Positions 34,781 to 44,915 are shown, numbered from the stretch's first letter. The stretch: 64,000 nucleotides of DNA from MPNO01 sp965205995 (GCA_965205995.1 OZ242200.1:3596001-3660000); one strand, 5' to 3'. Notes: a model not told the origin generated them from the sequence alone. Numbers and translations are program-made.

Positions 34781-36139
34781 ATGTTCGGCCTCGACAACTT
34801 CACCATCGGCATCCTGGGGGTCTGCCTCCTGATCGCGATGGTGATCATCGGCGTCCGCGTCTTCGTCGCCGCGGCGCTGACCGGCTTTCTCGGCCTGTTG
34901 GCGCTCAAGAACTGGGACGTGGCCGGGGCGATCGCCGGCACGATCCCGCATTCGAAGACCGTCACCTACCCGCTCTCGGTCCTGCCTTTGTTCATCCTGA
35001 TCGGCTTCCTCGCCTTCTATGCCGGTCTCACCTCGCGTCTGTTCGAGGCGGCCAGGCGCTGGTTCGGCTGGGTGCCGGGCGGGCTCGCGGTGTCGACCGT
35101 GTTCGCGACCGCCGGCTTCGCCGCGGTGTCCGGCGCCTCGACCGCCACCGCCGCCGTCTTCTCCCGGGTCGCCATCCCGGACATGCTGCGGAACGGCTAT
35201 GACCGGCGGCTGACGGCGGGGGTGATCGCGGCGGGCGGCACCCTCGCCTCGCTGATCCCGCCATCGGCGATCCTCGTCGTCTACGCGATCATCGTCGAGG
35301 AATCGGTCGGCCGGCTGCTGCTCGCCGGGTTCCTGCCGGGAATCGTCTCGGCGCTGATCTATGCCGCGCTGATCGTCGGCATGTGCCGGATCCGGCCCGG
35401 GCTCGGCCGGCCGATATCCGGCTTCACCTGGCGGGAGCGGTTCCAGAGCCTGCCGGGCACGCTGCCGATCTTCATCGTCGTCGCGGTCATCTTCGGTGCG
35501 CTCTATACCGGCGCCGCGACCCCGACCGAGGCCGGCGCGCTCGGCGCGATGGTGGTGTTCTGCTTCTACGTGCTCAGGGCCTGGCGCGAACGCGCGCTGC
35601 GCGAGATGCGCGGCAGGCTTCACGAGGCGCTGGTGGAGACGGCGAAGCTCACGGTGATGATCTTCACCCTGATCTGGGGCGTCTTCCTGTTCGTCCGGTT
35701 CCTCGGCTTCGCCGGCCTGCCGAGCGCCTTCGCCGACTGGGTGGTGACGCTCGACATGCCGCCTATCCTGATCATGATCTGCATCCTGCTGGCCTATGCC
35801 GTGCTCGGCATGTTCATGGATGCGATCGGGATGCTGGTGCTCACCTTGCCGGTGGTGTTCCCGGCGGTGATGGCGCTCGGCTACGACCCGATCTGGTTCG
35901 GCATCATCGTCGTCAAGATGGCGGAGATCTGCCTGATCACCCCGCCGATCGGCCTCAACTGCTTCGTTGTCGCAGGCGTCTCGCGCGAACTGCGCGACGC
36001 CGAGGGAAGGTCGCTGGCGATTCCGCTGCAGGACGTGTTTCGCGGCATCGGGCCGTTCTTCGTCGCCGACGTGGTGACCGTGGGCGTGCTGCTCGCCTTC
36101 CCCGGGATCGTGCTCTGGCTGCCGCGGACGATGGGTTAG
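34781..36139 (+). CDS. TRAP transporter large membrane subunit (DctM-like), system 4
   Basis: 452 residues, about 12 membrane segments, with GASTATAAVFSRVAIPDML, ASLIPPSAILVVYAIIVEES and KMAEICLITPPIGLNCFVVA. It is closest in layout to the DctM of system 3 and clearly distinct from systems 1 and 2. Its stop overlaps the convergent NIPSNAP gene by four bases. Confidence 0.9.
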   Translation: MFGLDNFTIGILGVCLLIAMVIIGVRVFVAAALTGFLGLLALKNWDVAGAIAGTIPHSKTVTYPLSVLPLFILIGFLAFYAGLTSRLFEAARRWFGWVPGGLAVSTVFATAGFAAVSGASTATAAVFSRVAIPDMLRNGYDRRLTAGVIAAGGTLASLIPPSAILVVYAIIVEESVGRLLLAGFLPGIVSALIYAALIVGMCRIRPGLGRPISGFTWRERFQSLPGTLPIFIVVAVIFGALYTGAATPTEAGALGAMVVFCFYVLRAWRERALREMRGRLHEALVETAKLTVMIFTLIWGVFLFVRFLGFAGLPSAFADWVVTLDMPPILIMICILLAYAVLGMFMDAIGMLVLTLPVVFPAVMALGYDPIWFGIIVVKMAEICLITPPIGLNCFVVAGVSRELRDAEGRSLAIPLQDVFRGIGPFFVADVVTVGVLLAFPGIVLWLPRTMG

Positions 36140-36858
36140 GCGTTGCGGAACAGCGGGCTCATCTGCGGCACCCGCACGGGGCGGAGCAGGGTTGTCGTGC
36201 GCTCGCGCAGGATCGGCCTGAGCGCGTCGTTGAACGCCGCCGTCGCGGCGCCTCGGCTGGCTTCCACCCGGCATCGCTCGCGATCGGCGATCGAGGCGAA
36301 CAGGCGCCAGGAGGCGACGACATGGAGCCGGCCGGTCATCGACGACCAGGTGGCGATGACGTTGCCGCGCAGCGGGGCGGTGGCTTCCAGCCCGCATTCG
36401 GTCATCGCCTGCCAGTAGGCGGGCAGCCCGCCCGGCTTCAACGCCTCGAGCGTCTCCTCGACCACGAGGTCGGGCATCTCGCCGAGATCCCAGCGCTCCT
36501 GCCCCGGCCCGGGCAGCCAGTCGGTCTCGCCGTGCCATAGCGGGCAGAGCTCTGCGAGCGGGGCGGGCTGGAAGAAACCGGTTTCCTGGCGCTCGACGAG
36601 CGCCCGCGCCTCGGTGAAGTAGAAGCCGAGCTCGGGGATGGCGTAGAGCCCGTGCAGCTTCTCGATCCAGTCCTCGTAGCTGTCATAGCGGTAGAGGTGG
36701 ATTATCTGCTCCGGCGTGCCGGTGACGGTCTCGAAATAGCCGATCACCCGGGAGATGAACCCGGCATTGGGCCCGTCGAAGCCGCGCCGGTGCTGGAGTG
36801 CGATGAAGTCCCCCATCCGCCCGGCCGCCAGCGTGTAGCGGCGGCATTCGAAGATCAT
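36136..36858 (-). CDS. NIPSNAP-family protein
   Basis: 240 residues with two ferredoxin-like NIPSNAP modules: the first from MIFECRRYTLAAGRMGDFIA through HLYRYDSYEDW, the second around GNVIATWSSMTGRLHVVASW. The ATG overlaps the stop of the TPP-enzyme gene (ATGA), so it is the last gene of the leftward operon. The family has no single established reaction; small ligand binding or monooxygenase-type roles have been suggested for related folds. Confidence 0.8.
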   Translation of the reverse strand: MIFECRRYTLAAGRMGDFIALQHRRGFDGPNAGFISRVIGYFETVTGTPEQIIHLYRYDSYEDWIEKLHGLYAIPELGFYFTEARALVERQETGFFQPAPLAELCPLWHGETDWLPGPGQERWDLGEMPDLVVEETLEALKPGGLPAYWQAMTECGLEATAPLRGNVIATWSSMTGRLHVVASWRLFASIADRERCRVEASRGAATAAFNDALRPILRERTTTLLRPVRVPQMSPLFRNA

Positions 36859-38036
36859 CGCGGCGGTCCCGAGGGTTTGGGCGGCCTGGGCCGGGACAGG
36901 TCGAAGCCCGGCAGCACGGCGTAGGGCCGGAGGCCGAAATTCATCCACCGGAGCCCGTCGCGGATCGCCGGCTTGAGCTCGTGGATGTCGCGCACCACGC
37001 GGTAGTTGATCCGCGCGGCCTGGAGAAGCGGCTCGGTCATGTCGCCGGAATCGCCGAAGAACTCGGTCTCCCCCGCATCGCCCCGGTACTCGGTCACCAG
37101 CAGCGTTGGAATCCCGAACGTGTAGTGGCCGCGCATCAGCTGGTAGGTCGCGGCATAGACGCCGAAATTCTCGATCACCGCGGCCGGTATCCTGCCGCCG
37201 AGCCAGGCGCCGGCGCAGATGCCGATCCCGGTGCCCTCGTTGGCGACGGCGACGTAGTGCATCGACTGGTCGTCCATGCAGCGCTGGAGCGTGTGCGCGA
37301 AGCCGCTGCAGGGCAGGCCGATCACGAAATCGACCAGGTTCTCGCGCAGCCCGTCGAACAGCACCTCGCCGAACGGGTCGTCCTCGTCCACCGGGCTGAA
37401 CTCGGGATCGGGCCTGGGCGGCTCGCCATGCTCGCGCGCCGAGGGTTTGAGGATCGCCTTGCCCTCCAGCGCCTCGATATGGCGGACGAAGCTGTATTTG
37501 TTCTCCTTGCCGTCGCCGGGCGAGGTGCCGACGAAGGCCTGCTCGGCGCTGATCTTGGCGACGATGACGGTGGGCCCGTCCTCGCGCTCCATCCCCGCCG
37601 CGACCGCGGCCTCGAACTCCTCGACCGTGCGCACTTCCGCGACATAAGCGAGGCCCGAGGCGCGCGCGACGCCGGCGATATCGACCGGCCCGGCCGACAG
37701 CGAGGCGACCGATCGCCACTTTCCGGTCGAGACATAGCCTTCGTTGTCGAGGACGACGACGCAGAGATTCCGGGGCGCCGACTGGGCGAGCGTTCCGAGG
37801 ACGCTCATCTCGAACAATATCCCGCCGTCGCCGTCGAAGGCGAGCACGCGCCGGTGCGGCAGAGCGAGGGCGAGCCCGAGCGCATAGGGCGTCACCATCC
37901 CCATGCCGACGAAATAGAGATTGCCGTCATGCGGGCGCAGCGTGCGCCACTCGGTCGCCGTGTTGGCGAGGTTGGTCACCACCAGGGCGTCGCCGACCCG
38001 GGGCGCGACCGCCTTGAGCCCGTCATAGCGGCGCAT
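36855..38036 (-). CDS. Thiamine-diphosphate 2-oxoacid decarboxylase with PP-then-PYR domain order
   Basis: 393 residues, resembling a fusion of sulfopyruvate/phosphonopyruvate decarboxylase subunits in reverse order. The N-terminal half is the PP (beta) domain: the Mg-diphosphate motif Gly69-Asp70-Gly71 then 26 residues to Asn98 (LDNEGY). The C-terminal half is the PYR (alpha) domain with the cofactor-activating Glu267 in ANEGTGIG and AGAWLGG. A proline-rich linker lies near 205-222. Known phosphonopyruvate decarboxylases run PYR then PP. It should decarboxylate a 3-substituted pyruvate. Third gene of the operon. Confidence 0.75.
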   Translation of the reverse strand: MRRYDGLKAVAPRVGDALVVTNLANTATEWRTLRPHDGNLYFVGMGMVTPYALGLALALPHRRVLAFDGDGGILFEMSVLGTLAQSAPRNLCVVVLDNEGYVSTGKWRSVASLSAGPVDIAGVARASGLAYVAEVRTVEEFEAAVAAGMEREDGPTVIVAKISAEQAFVGTSPGDGKENKYSFVRHIEALEGKAILKPSAREHGEPPRPDPEFSPVDEDDPFGEVLFDGLRENLVDFVIGLPCSGFAHTLQRCMDDQSMHYVAVANEGTGIGICAGAWLGGRIPAAVIENFGVYAATYQLMRGHYTFGIPTLLVTEYRGDAGETEFFGDSGDMTEPLLQAARINYRVVRDIHELKPAIRDGLRWMNFGLRPYAVLPGFDLSRPRPPKPSGPPR

Positions 38037-38039
38037 GGT

Positions 38040-39230
38040 TCACCCTCCTGTCCGCGCGGCTTGTCCCGGGCCATCAAGCCGCGACTCCCGGGCGTCTGGC
38101 AACCCGTCGGGAACCGGCGGCAGGTGTCCGGTCCCGGTGGGGATGCTGCGGGCGGTGCGAATGGTCTCTTCCGACCAGATCCGCCCGGCCGTGTCCAGCC
38201 GGTCGCGGGCGATCCTGGCCGACATGTCCTGGGTATGTTCGGTGCGCGGCCTTTCCCGCGCCTCCCAGAGGGCGAGCGCGTCCGGAATGTCGGACTCCTC
38301 GTCGAGCGCCACCGCGAGGCCGAGCGCGTTGGCCATCGCGAGCCCCGCCCCCTGGCCCAGCGAGGGGACCATGGCATGCGCGGAATCGCCCACGATCGCG
38401 ACCCGGCCGGACCACCAGCGGGTGAGCTTGCCGGTCTCGTAGGCGTCGTAGCGCCCCTCGGCCGACAGGCGGCGGATCGCCGGTTCGAGCTGCGGAAAGG
38501 CGGGCACCCAGATATCGGCGCGCACCGGAACCGCGGTCGCCTCGCGATCCTCGACCGGCGCCATCATCGCCAGATAGAGGGCGTGCGCGTTGCAGGGCAC
38601 GTAGAGGATGCGGAGCGAGCGGTGCGGCAGGTTCCAGAAATCGATCACCCGGTCCCAGCGGCCCGGGCCGAGCTCGTCGAGGCAGCGCGGGGCGAGCACG
38701 CGGACCAGGCCGAGCGTGCCGGTGTTGCGTTCCTTCTGCAGACCGAGGGTGTCGCGGACGCGCGAATGCACGCCGTCGGCGCCGACCACGAGATCGGCCG
38801 CGTGGCGTGCGCCATCGGCGGTCAGCAACACCCCCTCCGCCTCGGCGCCGACGACTTCGGAGCGGGTCAGGATCTCGATGCCGCGGCGTTCCGCCTGGCC
38901 GAGGATCGCGGCGTAGAGGGTCTGGCGGGTCATGGTCAGCATGCGGCTGCCCATGGCGATATTGAACTTGGTTTCGGCGACCACGCGGTCGCGGTCGCGG
39001 ACCTCGTAGACCGCGCCGTCATGCGAGCCGGCGACCGCCTCGTCACAGGCGCCGATCGCCTTCAGCACGCGGAGCCCGTTCTCCCAGATGAAGATGCCGG
39101 CGCCGAAGGCGCGCAGCGCGTCGGCGCGCTCATGCACCCTGACCGTCCAGCCGCGGTCGGCCAGCGCCACCGCGGCGACCAGCCCGGCGAAGCCGGCGCC
39201 CGCGATCTCGGCGTGGCGGCGCGAACTCAT
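38040..39230 (-). CDS. FAD-dependent aromatic monooxygenase (PHBH/salicylate hydroxylase type)
   Basis: 396 residues. FAD motif GAGFAGLVAA near residue 10, DG motif VVGADGVHSRVRD around 150 and GD motif VAIVGDSAHAMVPSLGQGAG near 290 are all intact. It should hydroxylate a ring or oxidise an N-heterocycle using NAD(P)H. Its stop is three bases before the TPP-enzyme start, its ATG overlaps the preceding stop, so it is embedded in the four-gene operon. Substrate not readable. Confidence 0.86.
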   Translation of the reverse strand: MSSRRHAEIAGAGFAGLVAAVALADRGWTVRVHERADALRAFGAGIFIWENGLRVLKAIGACDEAVAGSHDGAVYEVRDRDRVVAETKFNIAMGSRMLTMTRQTLYAAILGQAERRGIEILTRSEVVGAEAEGVLLTADGARHAADLVVGADGVHSRVRDTLGLQKERNTGTLGLVRVLAPRCLDELGPGRWDRVIDFWNLPHRSLRILYVPCNAHALYLAMMAPVEDREATAVPVRADIWVPAFPQLEPAIRRLSAEGRYDAYETGKLTRWWSGRVAIVGDSAHAMVPSLGQGAGLAMANALGLAVALDEESDIPDALALWEARERPRTEHTQDMSARIARDRLDTAGRIWSEETIRTARSIPTGTGHLPPVPDGLPDARESRLDGPGQAARTGG

Positions 39231-40087
39231 CCGCCGAGATAGTCCTTCATCCAGCGCCGGTAGTCGTCATCGCGGGTGACGCGCCGCATCAGCTCGGGCG
39301 AGGCGACGCCCTCGAGGTCGGCCGGCGGCGTGCCCTCGCGCAGCGCCTTCAGCGTCGCGTGGACCGCCTCGATCGCGGCCATGAAGGGCTGGTGCCCCTG
39401 CAGGCAGATGCGCACGCCGTTGCGCGCGAGATAGTCGAGATCCTGGATCTCCGGCCCCGCCGCGCCGAGAATGACGGGGACATCCACCGCTTCGGCGATG
39501 GTCTCGATCTGGGCGCGGGTCCTGATGCCGGTCAGGAACACCGCGTCGACCCCGGCCGCCTCATAGGCCCGGATGCGGCGCATCGCATCGTCCATGCCGG
39601 CGATCGTGGCGGCGCTGGTGCGCCCGACGATTACCAGGCGGGGATCGCTGCGGGCGGCCAGCGCGGCCTGCATCTTGCCCACCCCCTCTTCGAGGGTCAG
39701 CAGGCGCGCACCGTCGGCCGCGAACGCGACGGGGAGCTCGGTGTCCTCGATGGTCAGCGCGGCGATTCCGGCGGCTTCCAGCTCCTCGACCGTGCGCATC
39801 GCGTTGAGCGCGTTGCCGTAGCCGTGATCGGCGTCGACCATCAGCGCGAGATCGCCGGCGCGGCAGATCCGGTAGGCCTGGCCGGCGAACTCGGTCAGCG
39901 ACAGCACGATCAGATCGGGCGCGCCGAGCACCGTCATCGAGGCGATGGAGCCGGCGAACATGCCGACCTCGAAACCGAGATCCTCGGCGATGCGGGCCGA
40001 GATCGGGTCGTAGACCGAGCCCGGGTGGATGCAGTGCTCGCCCTCGAGCACCGCCCGGTAGCGCTCGCGTCGTCTGGTCCAGTCCAT
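39227..40087 (-). CDS. Oxaloacetate decarboxylase-like protein of the ICL/PEP-mutase superfamily
   Basis: 286 residues from the ATG at 40087; an earlier in-frame ATG at 40120 has no ribosome site. The TIM-barrel signatures SVYDPISARIAEDLGFE, DADHGYGNALN (85 on) and ALTIEDTELPV (110 on) match the Pseudomonas PA4872 type, a class of divalent-metal oxaloacetate decarboxylase, including His232 in LQGHQPFMA. PEP mutases need EDK-x-NS where this has EDT, so phosphonate synthesis is unlikely. First gene of the leftward operon, just left of the parS region. Confidence 0.8.
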   Translation of the reverse strand: MDWTRRRERYRAVLEGEHCIHPGSVYDPISARIAEDLGFEVGMFAGSIASMTVLGAPDLIVLSLTEFAGQAYRICRAGDLALMVDADHGYGNALNAMRTVEELEAAGIAALTIEDTELPVAFAADGARLLTLEEGVGKMQAALAARSDPRLVIVGRTSAATIAGMDDAMRRIRAYEAAGVDAVFLTGIRTRAQIETIAEAVDVPVILGAAGPEIQDLDYLARNGVRICLQGHQPFMAAIEAVHATLKALREGTPPADLEGVASPELMRRVTRDDDYRRWMKDYLGG

Positions 40088-40183
40088 GGTAATCGTCCGC
40101 TCTGGTGGGAGAACGCGCACGCTAGCGCATTTGCGCCGCGAGGCGAACCGGGCGACGGCTCCAACCGACCCGGATACGCGCTA

Positions 40184-40201
40184 ATGTTTCACGTGAAACA
40201 T
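40184..40201. other. parS centromere-like ParB-binding site
   Basis: An 18-base perfect palindrome, ATGTTTCACGTGAAACAT, containing the canonical 16-base parS sequence TGTTTCACGTGAAACA without mismatch. ParB binds it to segregate chromosomes, and parS sites cluster near oriC. The ribosome/RNA gene cluster to the right is origin-proximal in some alphaproteobacteria, which fits. Confidence 0.88.
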
Positions 40202-40203
40202 AG

Positions 40204-40218
40204 GTCAGCAGTGCTGAC
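40204..40218. promoter_or_regulatory. Second palindrome adjoining parS
   Basis: GTCAGCA-G-TGCTGAC, perfect over seven bases per arm and three bases beyond parS. Could be an operator for the leftward operon or part of the segregation site. No known consensus was recognised. Confidence 0.5.
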
Positions 40219-40321
40219 GTATCTATCGCTTTAAGAAAACGTCTTATTTGGTAAAAAAACAAGCCGCGCGAAACATAATTTCGCGAACCGCCGGTTTACC
40301 GGCCCGGGCCGCGCCGAACCA

Positions 40322-40360
40322 GCCACCTGATCTCCGCATCTTCTGCGGAGATCAGGTGGC
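40322..40360 (-). terminator. Perfect 17-base-pair hairpin after katG
   Basis: Two perfect 17-base arms around a five-base loop, 15 bases beyond the katG stop. No T-run follows on the minus strand, so it is not a standard intrinsic terminator; it may protect the katG transcript end or act with Rho. Confidence 0.45.
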
Positions 40361-40375
40361 ATTTGGCAGCCGGGA

Positions 40376-42565
<2,190 letters not shown>

Positions 42566-42714
42566 AGTCCCTCCGATCGTGTTCCGAGTTTCGCCACTCT
42601 GTCTGGCTTGGTTTCCTTGAGCGCAGGCATTCATCCCTGCGTTTCACGGGTTCACGCCAACCCCCGCGGATCTCGGCCTCGCAAAGACACCGCCGGAAGC
42701 TGTCGGCGGGCGCA

Positions 42715-42743
42715 TTTATATGATCTCGGCATGGGTTGGTCAA
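42715..42743 (-). promoter_or_regulatory. Sigma-70-like promoter of katG
   Basis: On the minus strand: TTGACC, exactly 17 bases, TATAAA, about 150 bases before the katG ATG. Both hexamers match five of six consensus positions. The candidate Irr site is five bases upstream of the -35. Confidence 0.65.
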
Positions 42744-42747
42744 TAGC

Positions 42748-42762
42748 TTGGAATCGTTCTAA
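42748..42762 (+). promoter_or_regulatory. Irr-box (iron control element)-like site upstream of katG
   Basis: TTGGAA-TCG-TTCTAA, an inverted repeat with one mismatch that fits the Irr/ICE core TTTAGAA-N3-TTCTAAA in most positions. It sits just upstream of the -35 box of katG, and irr itself lies immediately beyond. Position suggests activation or repression by Irr; the sign cannot be told from sequence. Confidence 0.55.
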
Positions 42763-42793
42763 CAATCGCGATCCACCGTCGGCGGCGGCACGG

Positions 42794-43210
42794 TCAGTCG
42801 GCGCGGGCGGCGACCCGGATGACCAGATCGACCCGGCTGATCGTCGTTCCGGCGGGTGGATCGGGCAGGTTGCCGATCCGCACGGCGGTGGGCTCGAGGT
42901 CTTCGAGGCGGCCGGTGTCCTGGAAATAGAGGTGGTGGTGATCTGTCGTGTTGGTGTCGAAATAGGATCGGTTCGGATCCACCATCACCTCGCGCAGCAG
43001 GCCGACGGCGGTGAACTGGTGCAGGCTGTTGTAGACGGTGGCCAGCGAAACCCTCGCCCCGTCGCGCAGCACCTCCTCGTGCAGGCTCTCGGCGCTGACA
43101 TGGCGGTTGGCGCCGGTGAACAGCAGCCGCGCCAGCGCCAGGCGCTGGCGCGTCGGGCGCAAGCCGTGACGCTTGAGCAGCTCGATCAGCGGCGTGTAGG
43201 GTCGATCCAT
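42794..43210 (-). CDS. irr: Fur-superfamily iron response regulator Irr
   Basis: 138 residues. N-terminal winged helix (LRPTRQRLALARLLF to VSLATVYNSLHQFTAVG), then a DHHHLYFQDTGRL block; the His triplet at 91-93 is the haem-binding feature of Irr. The short N-terminus lacks the GCPWHD haem-regulatory motif of Bradyrhizobium Irr, as in many alphaproteobacteria. It lacks the Cys pairs of Fur/Zur/PerR. Irr controls iron and haem genes according to haem availability. Directly upstream of katG on the same strand. An A+T-rich stretch at about 43240-43260 likely holds its promoter. Confidence 0.88.
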   Translation of the reverse strand: MDRPYTPLIELLKRHGLRPTRQRLALARLLFTGANRHVSAESLHEEVLRDGARVSLATVYNSLHQFTAVGLLREVMVDPNRSYFDTNTTDHHHLYFQDTGRLEDLEPTAVRIGNLPDPPAGTTISRVDLVIRVAARAD

Positions 43211-43311
43211 CGCGGAAACTCGTCAGCCGGGCGCGTCATTACACTGCTATTACAATAGTGACGGGCGCAGTTTGGAACAAGTCGAATTCGTGCCGAAGGC
43301 GATTCCGGCGC

Positions 43312-44715
43312 TCAGTCGCCGGTCTGCAGACGTTCCACGAGCTGCCGGACGGTGGGGACGAAACCGTTGGAATAGAACGGGTCGTCGCGGAAGCGGTATG
43401 CGTTGTGCCCGGCGAACATGAGCTGCTCGTCGACCTCGCCGCCATGGGCGATGTCCTGCAGCGTCTTCTGGATGCAGTAGGAGCGGGGGTCGGCCTTGCG
43501 TCCGGTGGAGCCGGCCTCGTTCTGAGACCAGTTGGAGAAGAAGCAGGCGGACAGGCAGCCCATGCAATTGGCCTGATCGGTGCGGATCTCGCGCGCCTTC
43601 TCGGGCGTGGTGAAGATGATCGTCGAATCCGGCGTCCTGAGCCCTTCGGTGTGGCCTTCCCTCATCCACGCCTCGGCGCAGAGCTTGTCGTTCGCGGTCA
43701 CGAAAATGCGCCGCGCGCGGGGGCCGACCAGCAATTCGCAGTCGAGCGCGCCCATGGGCTCGCTGGCGAAGGTGATCTGGCGCTCCGAGCGTATCCGGAG
43801 TTCGTCGAGAAAGGAGTTGAACACCGCCGAGGAGTAGAACCCGGTCGGGCTGAACTTGTTGAGCGAGATGTCGCCTTCCCTGAGCTGGAGCAGCCGGCGT
43901 TTCCACTGCGGCGAGATCGGGCTCTCCTGGGTGAGCAACGGGCGGGTGCCGAACTGGAAGGCGACGGGGCCGATCTCCGGATTGTCGAACCAGCGATCCC
44001 ATTCGCGCAGATACCAGACCCCGCCGGCCATGAAGATCGGGGTCTCGTCGAGCCCCATCTGCGACATGGTCTGGCGCAGCTCGCTGACCCGGGGGAAGGG
44101 CTCCTGCGGTTCGTTCGGGTCTTCGCTGTTGGACAGGCCGTTATGCCCTCCGGCGCGCCACGGATCCTCGTAGACCACCCCGCCCAGCCACTGGGAGAAT
44201 TTGTGGTAGGCGCGCTTCCACAGCGCGCGGAAGGCCCGGGCGGAGGAGACGATGGGGTAGTAGTAGACCTTGTGCTCGGCGGCGATCTCGGCGATCCGGT
44301 AAGGCATGCCGGCACCGCAGGTGACGCCGTGGATCAGCCCCTTCGCCCCGGTGAGCACGCCGCGCAGCACCCGTTCGGCCCCGGCCATCTCCCACAGCAC
44401 GTTCATGTGGATGCGGCCCTGGCCGCTGGCCATCTCGTGGGAAATGCGCGCCTGGGTGATGCCGCCCTGGATGGCGTAGGCGAGGAGCTCCTCGTGACGC
44501 TCGCGCCGCGTCCGACCGCGATAGCGGACCGGGATCAGCGAGCCGTCGGCATCGAAGGCATCGGCGTTGACGCCGGAGAAGGTGCCGACCCCGCCCGCCG
44601 ACGCCCAGGCGCCGCAGCTCTCGCCGTTGGAGATGGCGATGCCCTTGCCGCCCTCGACGAGAGGCGGAACCTCCTTGCCGGAGATCATCACGGGCGTCAA
44701 CTCTCTCAGCTCCAC
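43312..44715 (-). CDS. Nitronate monooxygenase/2-nitropropane dioxygenase-family protein
   Basis: 467 residues, FMN-binding TIM barrel: VEGGKGIAISNGESCGAWAS at the start, GGITQARISHEMASG, AKGLIHGVTCGAGMPY, then MAGGVWYLREW. This is the NPD/FabK-like superfamily. A C-terminal cysteine cluster (NCMGCLSACFFSNW) is not part of classic nitronate monooxygenase and suggests a metal or disulfide site. It lies 101 bases upstream of irr on the same strand and is last of nothing obvious; no reductase partner is adjacent. Substrate uncertain. Confidence 0.8.
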   Translation of the reverse strand: MELRELTPVMISGKEVPPLVEGGKGIAISNGESCGAWASAGGVGTFSGVNADAFDADGSLIPVRYRGRTRRERHEELLAYAIQGGITQARISHEMASGQGRIHMNVLWEMAGAERVLRGVLTGAKGLIHGVTCGAGMPYRIAEIAAEHKVYYYPIVSSARAFRALWKRAYHKFSQWLGGVVYEDPWRAGGHNGLSNSEDPNEPQEPFPRVSELRQTMSQMGLDETPIFMAGGVWYLREWDRWFDNPEIGPVAFQFGTRPLLTQESPISPQWKRRLLQLREGDISLNKFSPTGFYSSAVFNSFLDELRIRSERQITFASEPMGALDCELLVGPRARRIFVTANDKLCAEAWMREGHTEGLRTPDSTIIFTTPEKAREIRTDQANCMGCLSACFFSNWSQNEAGSTGRKADPRSYCIQKTLQDIAHGGEVDEQLMFAGHNAYRFRDDPFYSNGFVPTVRQLVERLQTGD

Positions 44716-44915
44716 TCTCCTCCAGGCCGGGAAGCGGCGCGGCGAATCCGATTCAGCCGCGCACCCCGCTCGAAACCCGACGCAAACGCCGGTTTAAGTC
44801 AATATATGAACGAAATCCCAGACGGCCAGCACAGACCGTTCGGACCGCCCGCGCGGCGCGCCGATTTCGCTCCGATATCGCGCCCAAGCGCCGCGGAACG
44901 CGGCGCCCTGCGTAT
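44716..44915 (-). other. Intergenic region after pnp with G+C hairpin
   Basis: About 200 bases between the nitronate-monooxygenase-like start and pnp stop. A perfect eight-base-pair hairpin (44888-44906, GCGCCGCG-GAA-CGCGGCGC as read on plus) follows pnp by nine bases but lacks a T-run. Nothing else recognised. Confidence 0.4.

Larger units (their letters stand above)
40088..40375. other. 288-base intergenic region, A+T-rich, many palindromes
   Basis: Between two leftward genes. From the left it holds the presumed start region of the oxaloacetate-decarboxylase operon, parS, a second palindrome, an A+T-rich stretch (about 40219-40260) very unlike the surrounding sequence, the palindrome CCGGT-TT-ACCGG near 40291, and the 17-base-pair hairpin after katG. 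No open frame of interest. Confidence 0.7.

Noticed and set aside
39227..40087. PEP mutase with phosphonopyruvate decarboxylase, i.e. a phosphonate biosynthesis pair
   Set aside because: The mutase-type protein has EDT rather than the EDK motif needed for PEP mutase and resembles oxaloacetate decarboxylase more; the pair therefore does not support phosphonate synthesis.
44888..44906. Intrinsic terminator after pnp
   Set aside because: The hairpin is perfect but no T-run follows on the minus strand; kept only as an intergenic note.
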